A stretch of DNA of 64,000 nt, taken from assembly GCA_025765615.1 (NCBI GenBank), contig JAIVFJ010000062.1, positions 62,001 through 126,000 on the forward strand, in the 5' to 3' direction. Positions 1-10,695 of the stretch are shown piece by piece. The stretch comes from Zopfochytrium polystomum (taxonomy: Eukaryota; Chytridiomycota; Chytridiomycetes; Chytridiales; Chytridiaceae). Position 1 is the stretch's first letter. Every line of letters starts with the position of its first letter. Both the position numbers and the translations under genes were made by a program. The notes below the pieces were generated by a model that had not been told where the DNA came from, searched no databases, and saw only the letters and a program-made list of their open reading frames with translations.

Positions 1-679
1 TTGCACATCCAGGTCTCTCAAGGTGATATGAATGAGTTGGCTGGTCAGGTACTGCTGTAGGAATGGTCTCTCAGGTATGCCCCCTTCTCCCTGTGTTGGC
101 TCCTGTGGCCTCTGGTGGGCCTGGCCTTCACTGGGTTCAGACCCTCTTTCTCTCAGATTAATGCCTGTGATGTCATGATGCCACACATGTATGAGGGAGT
201 GGGTTTTTACCTTCCTTGCTTCTAAGAAAGGGAACTCCTCTGGCCTGGTGAGGCAGATGTCTGTGTCCTCGTAGGATGAAGCAAGAAGAGTCCCACTGTC
301 TCCCACCCTGTGTACCCCTCCTTGGATTGAGTTGGAACCTCTCTTGGGAGTGAGACAAGATGTGTCTGGCTCTGTTAAGTGGAAAACGGTTCTGGTTTGA
401 TCCAACAGGCACCTCTGCACACTAACTGTTCCTTGTTTTTTTCCCATTTGTGTCCAACCCCCTCCAACTTAGGGCCTGTCTTCGGCAGAGAGGGAGCTGG
501 TGCTGCAAGGTGGTGGCTCCAACAAGTTCGGACCTGGCCACTTTCCTCCCCACGCTCTTGTCTTCCCCCTTGGCTTCTGCCTTGGGAAGGATGGCACAGA
601 TTGGTTGGTGCTGCCTTAGGCGCACCCTTTGTTGCCCTGAGTCTCATTCCTTACCAAGTGATCCAGTCTCTTTGGCTTA

Positions 680-1047
680 TGTTATGAATCACCCTCTGGA
701 AACCTCTGGAACCTTCTAGAACATTCCTTCATGGAACCTTGTGGAACCTTCTGGAACTTTCTGGAACCTTCTAGAACATTCCTTCATGGAACCTTGTGGA
801 ACCTTCTGGAACCTTCTTTGCTTTCCTGACTTGTCTTGTTGTCATTGGTATCATTGGTATCATTGTATTACTAATTGCTCTTTCTGGAACTTTCTTTGAG
901 TCTTGACAAGGAAGACTCTCAAAAGGTATAAAAGGGGGATGGGGGACCTGTCCCATCCCTCAAGTGAATTATTGTTTCCAATACAATCATCACTCCTCTC
1001 AGTTCCTTGTCTGCCATGCCTTGCCTTGTCCTGCCATGTTCCTGACA
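680..1047 (+). repeat. 3' LTR of Gypsy copy A
   Basis: A 368-bp block starting TG and ending CA. It matches 59780-60132 nearly base for base and the match stops exactly at the terminal CA (1046-1047), which fixes both LTR edges. It differs from copy B mainly by small indels: two extra pentamers in the heat-shock-like array and a few bases near the 3' end. It holds the promoter elements described separately. Confidence 0.88.
698..934 (+). promoter_or_regulatory. LTR promoter: heat-shock-element array plus TATA box
   Basis: From 698 to 817 the DNA can be cut into 24 consecutive 5-bp units. About 19 of them fit nGAAn or nTTCn, all in one register. The longest perfect alternating run is eight units at 743-782. 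A separate perfect trimer (TTCnnGAAnnTTC) sits at 882-894, about 33 bp upstream of TATAAAAG at 927-934. Alternating GAA/TTC pentamers are the known binding site of trimeric heat-shock factor. That this LTR is heat-inducible is inference. Confidence 0.75.
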
Positions 1048-1778
1048 GCTTATTGGGGTTTCTCTGTGTCTTGGACCAGAGGCATTTTGCACTTTCTTTT
1101 GTGATTGTGCCACCCCTGTCACACTTTTCTTATGTTTCCCTTTTAGATGTGTGATGGCTCCTCTTTTTTTGTGTTTAAAGAGTTTCTTTTGTGTTTGATG
1201 ATGAGCTTTAGTAGACTCCAAATACATTTTCCTGTCTGGTGACCCCTAGACGCCTTTTTTTGCCCTTTTCATTAGATAGGATTGGTATTTAGGCCATTGC
1301 TCTATTTCCACCTTCAGCCCAGGGTGAGGAGATTTAGAGAGCACAGTCTCACATCCGCCGCAAGGACGAAGACGGTAGACCCAAAAAAGTCCATTCATCA
1401 CGCAGTGCTGTTGGTCAGCGCGTCCTTAGCCCTCTTGCGGGGATGGTGGTTTCTTCAGAAGATTGTCTTGTGGTCGATTTGAGGTGAGAGTTGATCAAAC
1501 ACGACGGAGTTAAAGTTCGGATTCTGGCACTGGGAAGTGCCTTCATCGAAGTAGCACTGTGCGATAACGAGCCGTTCGCGATCATCTTCTTTTGGGCACT
1601 GCCACGAAAAAAAGAAGTCCGGAATAAAATATTTTTCTATTCAAAGTGGCAGCCTCCAGCCGGGGGGTTGGACTGGAAAGGGAAATCCCCCCTAAGAATG
1701 TGCATAATTTGGAATAATTTTGGTGAAAAAGGAAATCGAGATGGGCTTACTCTTGCAGACCCGTGCACGTTCATATCA
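1048..1778. other. Intergenic region without a supported gene
   Basis: Sequence flanking the LTR. It is T-rich up to about 1250 and mixed after that. I see no protein family, RNA gene or clear repeat. The reading frames here are short and lack coding character. Confidence 0.5.
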
Positions 1779-3138
1779 TCATCCCTTTACCGCAGTAACT
1801 GCCGCCGCCGCCGCCGACGCAGTAACAACCCCACCTTCCTCCCTGCTCGCGCCAATCATCTGCTTGTGCCTCCTATACATCTCCTCGATCTCGCGCTCCT
1901 CGCGTTCCTGCTCCTCCACCTCCTCGACCGTCAAGTTCGTATTCTTGATCGCCCGCTCCAGCCGCTGCCTGTTCGCCACTTTCACCTGCTCCCGCAGCTC
2001 TCCCAGCGCCGCCCGCACCGCGTCCACCACCTCGGAAGCCTCGTCCATCATCCGCGTCATCAGCCGCAGCTCCGCGTGCCGCTGGCTCGCTCCTAGAGCC
2101 ACCGTCGCAACGTCGCCGTCGTCCGACACTTTCTCCACCTCAGCAGCCTCGCGCTCCAGCGCCGCAAGTCTTTTCTCCAGCCCGCGACTTGCGGCGGCGA
2201 ACGTGGATGCGGCGGCGAGGCCGGCCCGGGCGATCAGGTCGTTGGCGGATTTGATGCCGAGGATGGTGCGCTGGTGGGACATTTCGATAAAGGCGGACAT
2301 GGCGTGCATGACGCGGATCATTTTCCAGATGCGCAGGGCGACGATGGCCGAAGAGCCGGATTGGCCGGTGTTGGTGTATTTGAAGACGAGGACCATGACT
2401 TTGGTTGGTGTTTGGGTGTGAGTGGGAATGTGTGTGTGTGTGAGTGAGTGAGTGAGTGAGTGAGCGTGCATGTGTGCAGCATAAGAACGCTCACATCCAT
2501 CAAAGAAAACACACAGTCGACTCACCCAGCGAGCTGTAAATCACAAACGCGTCAAAGCTCGTGACAAACGACCTGAACATCTTGACGCCCTCGACGTACA
2601 GGTGCAGCAGCACGTCGGTGGCGAACAGCACCAGCAGCGTCGTCGAAACCCAGAACAGCGCTTCTTGCAGCGCCGCGAGGCCCGCGGACGGCCGGATGTT
2701 GGGCGTGCAGGTCGCGACCGCCGCCCCTGCGCCGGACTCGGAAGCCGCGCGGATGCCGCCGCCGCCGCCCGAGAGAAAGACAAACGCGGAGGCGGCCGTT
2801 GTCGCGTTCGATCCGCCGCCCTCGGAGGAGGAAGAGGAGGATTCTTCCTCGGCCTCGGGCGGGGTGCACGAGGTGTTGAGCGACAGGACAATGTCGACAA
2901 AGACGAGGAGCAGGTCGAGGATGACGAGTCCGATGACGGCCTTGTGCCAGCGGTCGGTGTAGATGAGTTGCGCGACGCGGCGCTTGGAGGGGGAGGCGTT
3001 CTTTGCGGCGGCGGCGGCCGGATCGGCGGCTGAGAGGGTGTCGCGCGACGCGATGGTGGAAGCGTCGGTCGCAGGAGGTTTCTCTTTGTGGTCGCGCATC
3101 GCCGGTGGGGTGTAGGGGTGTTGCGGATGAGTCTGCAA
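1779..3138 (-). CDS. Voltage-gated proton channel, Hv1 family
   Basis: Predicted voltage-sensor-only proton channel that would extrude H+ across the plasma membrane. Two exons, 3138-2526 and 2398-1779, give 410 residues; the 127-nt GT-AG intron rejoins helix S3 in frame. S1 (about 65-87) carries the selectivity aspartate (about D74) in V-I-L-D-L-L-L. S2 is about 158-182 and S3 about 193-211. S4 (about 222-242) has the R-x-W-K-x-x-R pattern in place of the usual R-x-W-R-x-x-R. There is no pore domain, as in all Hv1 proteins. A long coiled coil follows (about 265-370), the usual dimerisation element. The S1-S2 loop is unusually long, Ser/Glu/Gly-rich and holds two cysteines. An alternative start is Met14. 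Confidence 0.85.
2430..2465. repeat. Simple repeat (GT)n/(GTGA)n inside the Hv1 intron
   Basis: Short tandem GT followed by GTGA units, located in the intron of the Hv1 gene (2399-2525). It does not interrupt either exon. Confidence 0.9.
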
Positions 3139-5260
3139 GAAGGTGACGGGCGGGAGGGATGAGGAGGGGTCTGGGTGAGCGAGTTGTGAGTAGTGGGTGA
3201 TCTGGGGGTAGTGGAGGAGAAGGTTTGGGGGTTAAGTGAAGAGCCGGTCGCGAAAACGGAGGGAAGGAAAGGGACAGAGAGAGATCGAGAGAGAAACAGA
3301 GAGAGACAGAGACAGGGAGAAAGACAGACAGAGAGATCAGGGAAATAAAGGAAGAGTGGTGGCGATCCGGGAAGCCGAGGGAAAAATTCCAATTTTTTCT
3401 TCTCCTTCAGGCAAGAGGAAAAGGGGGGAATTTGGGTTATTAATAGTTTTGGCTCCTTTTAGAGGGGATAGCACAAAAGTACAGCTCTGAAGGTGCTCTT
3501 CTCGCCTGAGTGTGAAATGAGCCCTTCTTGCGTTGGAAAAAAGTCGACGCCGCGCCTCGACGGCACGGGTAACTTTCAGTCAAAATGGGGGTGGTTGTTT
3601 GGAACAAAAACTTCTCGCTCTATTGATTACTCTACTTCGCTTTTGCCCCATGTTTAGAGGTGATGAAGGCGTCTGGGTTCCATGCTTTCACACCTCCCTC
3701 AAGTGGCTCTGCTTTAGTTTCTTCGCCTTTTTCGACTTCTCCTTTGCCAAGGTGCAAGAGGCTGGCGCCAGCTGCACATGCAGTGCTGCCCGCAGCCGCC
3801 GCAGGCTTGCCCAGGTGGGGCAAAAGCACAACCACAAACGTCTCTCGACGTCGCCCGATGTGCTGCTGCGTGGATGCATCCCAACTCCGCCCCGTCCAAA
3901 GATACCAGTTCTTTCCATCGCTGGTTCACTCGGTCCGCATCGTCTACTTTTTCCCAACGGGCTGGGGCAACACCTCGCCGGGTCTTTCCATCACGTACGA
4001 GTCCTTCTCATGACTAAGTTGCCGCCACCGACGCCTCCAGCTGTTCATCGTAGCCGGCACCAGCCGCGACTCCCGCCGTCAGCGATTCCTTCCCGTCTTC
4101 CAGCGGCTGGGCCACCTTAGTGGCCCCGCTCACGTTCACTGCTGCCTAGGACTCTGGACCGCGCAGCCGCCTAGGCGATCGCGCCACTGCTCCGCTGGAT
4201 CTCAGCGCACCTTGCTCCAACATCAGAGCCGTCCCGGCGAAGACGCTGGGTTTCCTTTTATCCTTCGGGTGGGAGGTAGAGGAGAGTGGAGAGGGCTGAG
4301 GAGCGTGCTCAACGAGGTCCATTCACAAACCCTCAAGCCGGCAGACCCAACCCCCTCCTTTCACAATAATGGAGGATGGGTGATGTGCTATCATAGTGTA
4401 TCTAAGCGGAGTCCTGCCTGAATCAACCAGCGCACGAAGCGAGAAAGAGGGTACCCAAATTACCCCCCGAATCGTCATTTTTAAATTATTTACCCTAATT
4501 CCCCCCATCTCCCCTATTTACCTATACAGCAAAAGCCTCCTCCACGCCTTCCCTCCCTCAATCACTGTGCAAGAAAAAAAAACAACATAAGTAGTGAATA
4601 ATTGGCATGGTTGTGCCCGCAGTATATTCGGGCGTGCGATCTGGGTTTGGTTGGGCGATCAAGTCACTCACGAACCTTCGAGTTGCCCGAAGTTGCGCGT
4701 CGTTTTCTGCGTATCATTCACCCGCCGCCAGTTCCGCTGCGTGCAGTCTGTCGCCTGTCTGCGTCCCGCCAAGAAATTGGAAAGACAAGCTTTCGCTTCG
4801 GACAAGAGTCCGGACATGTGCCCAACACCAAACAGACACACCAAGTCACCCCGCCCCATCACGTGTTTTTTCCCTTGTCACACACACACACAACACAACA
4901 AGCCCACCACTGGCGCGCGGCCCACCGTCACATGCCCGGCGGATGCTCGCGGAAGCGGCCTCCGCACAAACGCAACACGCGGCGCGAGAGAAGACGTGCT
5001 TTGCCACCGTCAATGCTGGGGGCACATTCGAAAGGTGAATGAAATCAAGGCGATTGTCTTTTTGCAAAAGCGAGTTTGGGCTCAGCCCCCACTCACGGTG
5101 GCAAAAATTACAATGGATAAGGAGAATGCGTTTGGGGAGTCCGTTGAGATGTGCGAAGAAAAATAAGTGAGTCGAGAGAAGGGCGCGAGAAGTAGAAGAA
5201 AAAAGGTTGTCAGGCTGGAAGAGAGACGAAAAAGGAGGGGAAAAAAAGGCGCGCCCGATA
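3139..5260. other. 2.1-kb region without a recognised gene
   Basis: 5' flank of the Hv1 gene and 3' flank of the GH16 gene. A GA-rich purine tract runs at about 3240-3350. Frames between 3500 and 4100 and between 4590 and 5160 are open in several phases at once, but none resembles a known family. I make no gene call here. Confidence 0.5.
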
Positions 5261-6981
5261 TCATAGCCAAACAACCGCAACCGAGAAAAGAAGGACAGCC
5301 ACTGCCGTCCACGTCGGTGCCACGGCATGTTTCACATCGCCTGCGGAAGCGGCGTTAGTCGTCTTGGAACTGGTCACGGTTCCCGACGCAGCAGTAAAAT
5401 CAGTAGAAGAGGAAGAGTCGCTCACGGCAAACGTCTTGATCGAGTTGATGCTCCAGTACGACTGGTTGAACGCCGCGGGGTTGTTGACGACGAAGCTTTG
5501 GCACCCGGCGTTGCCGGTGGGAGCGGGGCAGCCGGGGCCTGTGTGTGTGCGTGTGTGTTTAGTGGAAGAAGGAGGGATTTCAGTTAATAAACCTCTCCAC
5601 CGGTAAATCGCGTAAAGGGGGCACGGTTACCGTAAAGCGCTCCCGCCCAGTCCCCGCAAAACGTCAAGTTAATGATAATCTGCATACTCTTGAAATGGTC
5701 CGCCGAGCACGCAGCACCAAACGGCATATGCGCCATCGGCGTCCCCCACTTTGCCGGCGACAGCCCCATACCGGCGGCCACATCCGCCGGGATTGTTGCG
5801 CGCGGAAAGAACCACACCTTAAACCCGGCCGCCGTCCACTCCGCCGCGTACACTCCCCCGCCCGCCGCATTAAACGCCGCTCCGTACGCCCCCGCGGCCG
5901 CGGCCTGCACCCCGCACCCGGCGTTACTGTTCGTCCCGGGCGACTCGCACATGGTCGTCAACGTCGTTCCCGTCTGCACCTGCGCCGCCGTGTCGAGCGC
6001 GCACCCCGCCGACGTGTGCAGCGTCACGTGGTTGAGGGTTTCCAGGTTCACGTTTTCGAGGATGTCGAGCTCCCCGCCCGTCGGCCAGTTGGGGCCCAGC
6101 ATCCAGACGGCCGGCCAGGTCCCGCAGCCGGCGGGCATGTGGGTGATGTCGAAGAGGAAGAGACCCGAGGTGTAGGATTTTTTGGAGGAGATGCGGACGC
6201 TGTGGCGACCTTCGGGTTGGACGTTGCGCGCGTCGGCGGAGATGGTGGTCGGGAAGCCGGCGGAGATGAGTCCTTGGGCGGTTGCGTCTTGTTGCGAGAC
6301 GTATTGCACGGTGCCGTGCGTGGGGTCGGCGGCGGAGAAGAAGTCAAAGTTGTCGAAGAAGTTCGGGCCGGCAAAAGTGTCGACGAGTGTGTAGGCGCCT
6401 GCGGCGGGTGGTGAGGGCGGCGCGGGGGTTGCGGATGGCGTTACGGAGGTTGCGACCGAGGAGGACGTGGTGTCGGGGGCTGGAGCGGGAACGGGTACCG
6501 GTGCGGGAGCCTGTGCGGGGCCGCCGCCGTTGGTCGCTGCGGGGCCGAGGACTCCGTTGGCGCAGGTGTGGACGGCAGGGCTGGGTGTGTGTGTGTGCGT
6601 GTGTGTGTGTGTAGAATGGTGAGTTGTCTCGCTAGCAGGATCCAAAACATTAAAAGAAGATATCTCTGTCACTCACTAGTAGCATGCGGTGCCGCAGAGC
6701 GAGGATCCGGCGGGGCAGAGCGAGGCGCCGTTGAGGCAGACGTAGCGGGCGGGGTCGTAGCAGGCGTCGCCGCACGCCATGGTCGGGGTGGGGCAGGTTG
6801 CAGCGGCCGCGACCCGATCTAGGGAGGCGCCCGCGATGATGATGACGATGGCGCTGATGGCTACGGCGGTGGCTGATACGGCGGTGGCTGTTACGGAGGA
6901 GACGGAGGAGACGCCGCTGCTGCTGCTGCGAGCAGCGGCGGTGGTAGTGCGGCGGCGGAGGCGCAGTGGGCTGGGCAGCAT
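5261..6981 (-). CDS. GPI-anchored GH16 beta-glucanase/transglycosylase
   Basis: Secreted or wall-anchored GH16 enzyme acting on beta-1,3(4)-glucans. Exons 6981-6677, 6580-5631 and 5538-5261 (introns 96 and 92 nt) give 510 residues. A hydrophobic N-terminal segment (about 35-60) acts as signal or anchor. A cysteine-rich module with C-x6-C-like spacing follows (about 62-107), then a Pro/Ala/Ser linker. The GH16 core has the catalytic motif G-E-L-D-I-L-E (E-x-D-x-x-E, about 271-276), with F-C-G-D-W-A-G and N-Q-S-Y-W-S-I-N later. The last 30 residues end in a hydrophobic tail, as expected for a GPI signal. Reading through the second intron gives an early stop, so the third exon is required; it restores the conserved C-terminal beta-strand. 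Fungal wall remodelling is the likely role. Confidence 0.88.
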
Positions 6982-7115
6982 GGTCGTTTTCGTCGTCGTC
7001 AGATGGATGGATTGGGGAGAGTTGGGAGGACGGTTGGGCTGGGCTCCTGTTCATATATGTGGTGAGGCTGAGGACTCCCACACACACACACACACACTCT
7101 CTCTCTCTCTCTCTG

Positions 7116-7158
<43 letters not shown>

Positions 7159-7493
7159 ACTCACTGGGTTGCTTGATTGCTTGATTTATCTGTCTGCCTG
7201 TCTTCCTATGCCATGCGGCACGAAACTCGCCGTTTTTCCTTTTTTGGGAAAGAGGCCGCTTCTACACCCCGAATCTTCCAAAACGTATATCTGATCAAAA
7301 ATGAAGTGGACACCTGGACGGCTGGAGTTCGTGCTGCTCGCTATGCGGCAACTGGCTCTCCCTGCGCATCACAACCTTCCACAATGCGGCACGAGGTAAT
7401 ACAAGACTCCTCACCCCACGCCCGACGACGTTACAGCTTATCTTGTGCTTAGCTGACTCATATTCTTTCCTCCCCCGTGGTGCCTCCGCGCAG
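6982..7493. other. Short intergenic region with microsatellite
   Basis: 5' flank of the GH16 gene. It holds a (CA)n/(CT)n tract at 7081-7156. A frame beginning with ATG at about 7302 ends at a GTAATA donor near 7402 and may be a first exon of the F-box-like gene downstream, but its phase does not fit cleanly. Confidence 0.4.
7081..7156. repeat. (CA)n then (CT)n microsatellite
   Basis: About 17 bases of CA repeats followed by about 58 bases of CT repeats with a few interruptions. Confidence 0.95.
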
Positions 7494-8705
7494 CCCTACT
7501 TCTCAACGGGCAATGGTCCGTCGCCGACCAGGACACAGGTTTCGGAGGCTTGAACCGCTTCGGAAGCACTTTCGATCGCAGCTCGGGGTACGACCGCGAG
7601 ATGGATCCTGATTTACTGCGTGAATGCTGGTACAAGATGGAAGAAACCGTGGCCGTTCCCGCCGATTTCAACTTCAGTCGGGTTGACAAATCAGGTCTTT
7701 GCCGCCTTTTGTTCCCCGACGAAAGCATTCAACTTTCAAGAACAAACGCCTTTGCAGGTTATCCTTTCCACGCAGCCTGCGCGAAATGGCTGGACGCCCA
7801 CTTCAAGGACCGCCGCATACCGCTTCGCGGCTTAATCGCTTTTCTAGCTCCGAATTATCCGGGCAACGCGTCGCAGTGGAACGGAAAACCTCGAGTGCCC
7901 CGACTCTGCCAACATTGCGGCGACCCAGGAGCGCCCGCTTTTACAATGCGCACACGCGTTCACACTCTCTCGACCAGACACGTTGCGGGGGTTCGCAGAG
8001 ATCGGCGCTGGATACGGGCAGCGTTCGCAAAGCGGGGAAACCGACGCGGATATGAGCGGATGGCGCGTGGTCCGCGCCGAGGCGGTGCCGCTGCCGACGG
8101 ACGATTTTATCATGGATTTGCCGCGGTGCCTGTTTGTTCTGAGGCGGGGAACCTACGAGGGCGGGATTGAGCTAGTTCCGCCACCGGTGATCCAGTCAGG
8201 AGGCGATGAGGAGAGAGAGCGGCAGACAGCGATGGTAGAAAGTCGGCTTTGCAGTCCCCATCACCTTTCCCCTGAAGTCATCTCAAACATCACCAAGCAC
8301 CTCACTGGATCGTAACTACTTCCGCTCTTATCTTCAAGTCGCTTGTGGTATCTGTACGGTCGCAGCGTGCTTTGGCGGGAATTGTGCGGACGCGATGGGT
8401 TTGCCAGATGTCCCATCCACCCTCTGAAGCAGTCCCTTCGAGAATATGACGAGCAGGGAGTGGATTGGAAACGCGTTTACTTTTGCTTTGAGAGTAGGAA
8501 CGCTAGGAGAATCAGGGAAACCTGGCGTTTCTCGCCGAGAACGCAAGCAAGACGGAACCCGGGGACGCCGAGGAATTGGTTTTCAGAGCGAATCACAGAA
8601 TTCTTCAGACGAAGAATGCGAGGAGGGCAGTTCCATCGGCTACGCTCGGCGGCGGCTGAACAGTGTTTTCCTTCGATTTCTATCCGTCAGCATCATGTCG
8701 ATTGA
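7494..8705 (+). pseudogene. F-box-like protein gene, frame broken
   Basis: Resembles fungal F-box proteins that have an N-terminal segment ending in an H-A-x-C motif, then an F-box, then a W-R and D-W-K-x-x-Y segment. Visible parts: G-Y-P-F-H-A-A-C-A-K-W-L near 7755-7790; a frame from about 7860 to 8310 ending in the F-box-like L-S-P-E-V-I-S-N-I-T-K-H-L; a clean 54-nt GT-AG intron (8312-8365); then V-L-W-R-E-L-C and D-W-K-R-V-Y-F. The switch of frame near 7800-7860 has no GT donor, so the copy looks frameshifted. The segment at 7870-8000 is repeated at 9310-9420, so this is one of two related copies. The F-box family call is by pattern only; the 5' end is unclear. Confidence 0.5.
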
Positions 8706-9239
8706 GGGGGGTGGCGGTGTATGGGAATGCAGAAACAAACACTCGACGACTACGCCACGCTCGGCCAGTAACCCACTCCCGCGACGCCGAACGACTCGAC
8801 GGCGCACACACACACACCCACACACACAAACACAAACACAGAATGCTCGCCCCAGGTGCTCGCGATCGCGGCCCGACAGAGTCCTCCCACAGCAGCGTCT
8901 CACAGTGGCGCCGTCACCACCACCTCCCAACCCGCGCCGTCGCCGCGATCGGCTGGGTCCGCCCTCCCAGGACATCCCCGTCGCGATTGCAGTCTCGCTA
9001 CGGGTCGATGGTCCCGACTTCTCCACGGCTTGTTGCCTCAGTTTCCAAGTACCAGACGCGTTCCGAGCTCCGCCGGATCGAGTTGGACGACCCACAACCG
9101 CGTGAACAAGCGATTTCGCCCTGCACCAAACTCTGAAGTCCGCCGCGTTTCGGCGGCTGCTGTGATTCTTGGAATCCACCAACCACGTCCACCGCCCACC
9201 GGCACTTTTCCTTTCGTGATAAAAGATTACATCTTTTGC
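8706..9239. other. Spacer between two F-box-like relics
   Basis: Mixed sequence with a short (CA)n tract at about 8805-8840. No gene supported. It lies between the two related relic segments and probably belongs to the same duplicated or decayed block. Confidence 0.4.
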
Positions 9240-9440
9240 TTGTTTCCAGTTATTCGCCGCGCTCTCGAATTTTGTTGGCACTGTACCAGGCACAACTCTT
9301 TCAACAGATCGCCATGGCGGAGCGTGCATTTGGTCGACAACGTCGCGGAGACACAAGGACGCCTCCTTTTACAGTTCGCACAGGCGTTCACCCTCGCTCG
9401 ACCAGACACGCTCCGGACAGAAAGCCGCGAAAAATATCCG
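9240..9440 (+). pseudogene. Second F-box-like relic segment
   Basis: Bases 9310-9420 match 7870-8000 closely at DNA level. Both encode the pattern N-x-A-x-T-Q-x-R-L-L-Q-x-A-x-A-F-T-L-x-R-P-D-T-L-R in one frame. Only this fragment is recognisable, so it is a relic of a tandem duplicate. It directly abuts the truncated end of the Dbf2-type kinase on the other strand (stop at 9472-9474). Confidence 0.55.
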
Positions 9441-9471
9441 CCAGTCAAAGCACAACCAAAATTTTCATCGC

Positions 9472-10695
9472 TCATTTTCCATCGTCACCACCACCAACCC
9501 CACCACCCACGCCTCCAAACCTCTTCGCCTCCCTGTGCCGAAACGTGTATCCCACGAACGCCCTCCTCACCTCTTCCACCTCCGCCCTCCCGCCGTCCCC
9601 CATTTCTTTCACCTTGAGATCCATCGCCGCCTGCCGCTGCTGCACCTCGTGGTACATCGCCATGTCCTTCTCGTTGGAAAAGTCGTCAAAGTACGTGGTG
9701 TCTTTCACTTTTTCAAGCTTGGGAGAGAGATTTCATTGTCAACGACAAAGGGTTGCAGCGGCCAACTGGCACGGGGTGGATCCCTCTGTTACCCTGTACT
9801 TGAGCTTGTCCACAATCTCGTCGCTGACTTTGCCCCGGCTGAGACCAAAGTCGGTTAACTTCAAATGACCCGCGGCGTCGATCAGGTAGTTTTCTGGCTT
9901 GAGGTCTCTGTTGAGTTGTAAGACTGTTACTGTCAACCCTCGCGAACGGCACTTTTAAGCCAAATTGGTTGACGCACCGGTGGATGTATCCGAGCCTGTG
10001 CAGCTCTGCAATGGCCACAAACATCTCGGCAATGTAGAACCTCGCATGATCTTCACGCAAAACGCCGCTATTGTTCAGGAGAGTCCGCATATCCCCTCCA
10101 GGCACGTACTCCTGCAAATTGAGAAGGTGGCCAAGTAAGCTGCCAGAAAAACAATTTCCCAATCTCACCATCGCCAAATACACAAAATCCACATCCTGAA
10201 ACGCGTACAACAGCCTGACCAGCCACGACGCGCCCTCCGTCCTCGACAGCACGTCCCGCTCTGTCAGCGCGTGCTGCAACTCCCCCGTCCTCACCAGCTG
10301 CCGCTTTGACGACCGCTTCACCGCGCACAGCTCCCGCGTGTCCCGCTTCCGCGCGAGGAACACTTGCCCGTACCCGCCCTGCCCGACCTGCTCGAGGATC
10401 TCAAAGGCTGGGAGGCGGAGACGGGTGCGACGCGCACGGAGGTGGGCGGTTTCGGTTTGGTGGTGGGCTTGGAGGAGGGCGGATTTTTCGGTGGGGGAGA
10501 ACTGTTGAGGGATGGGGGGGGGGCGGGGTAATGGGTTTGGGTTACGTTGCGGGATGTTGGGACAGTTTGATGCCGGCTTACGTTGCCATTGGCGATCTCC
10601 TCCTTCAGAGCAGCGGTACGACGCTTTCTTTTGTCGAGATACGTGAACAGATCAATATAATGGTCCAAAATATTTGATTGCATGAATGAGAACAT
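9472..10695 (-). CDS. Dbf2/NDR-type AGC kinase, truncated in the activation segment
   Basis: Ser/Thr kinase resembling yeast Dbf2/Dbf20 of the mitotic exit network. Exons 10695-10582, 10501-10169, 10111-9978, 9907-9793 and 9717-9472 join in frame to 313 residues. Seen: N-terminal Mob-binding-like segment, glycine loop G-Q-G-G-Y-G-Q-V (about 78), lysine in C-A-V-K, helix-C Glu in T-E-R-D, H-R-D-L-K-P-E-N, D-F-G, and the start of the Dbf2-type insert (L-E-K-V-K-D). It then stops at 9472 in a Gly-rich tail. The APE motif, the whole remaining C-lobe and the hydrophobic motif are absent, and no matching sequence is visible downstream. As read it cannot be an active kinase. A 5' exon in 11053-10740 (Pro/Ala/Ser-rich) may exist; its splice is unresolved. 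Confidence 0.75.

Larger units (their letters stand above)
1..1047 (+). mobile_element. Ty3/Gypsy retrotransposon, 3' end (copy A)
   Basis: Right-hand end of an LTR retrotransposon of the same family as the copy starting at 59780. Bases 1-60 read as the last codons of a polyprotein, stopping at a TAG at 58-60. Bases 61-679 are internal non-coding sequence with only short, unconvincing reading frames. The LTR follows at 680-1047. The element is cut by the window edge, so its integrase and 5' part lie outside. Assignment rests on LTR identity with copy B rather than on protein motifs in this piece. Confidence 0.8.

Noticed and set aside
3533..5160. Protein genes in the Hv1-GH16 spacer
   Set aside because: Many overlapping open frames in GC-rich DNA, none with family motifs or consistent splice signals.
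8640..9470. Missing C-lobe of the Dbf2-type kinase
   Set aside because: Both strands were read; no V-G-S/T-P-D-Y, A-P-E or D-x-W-S-L motif appears.
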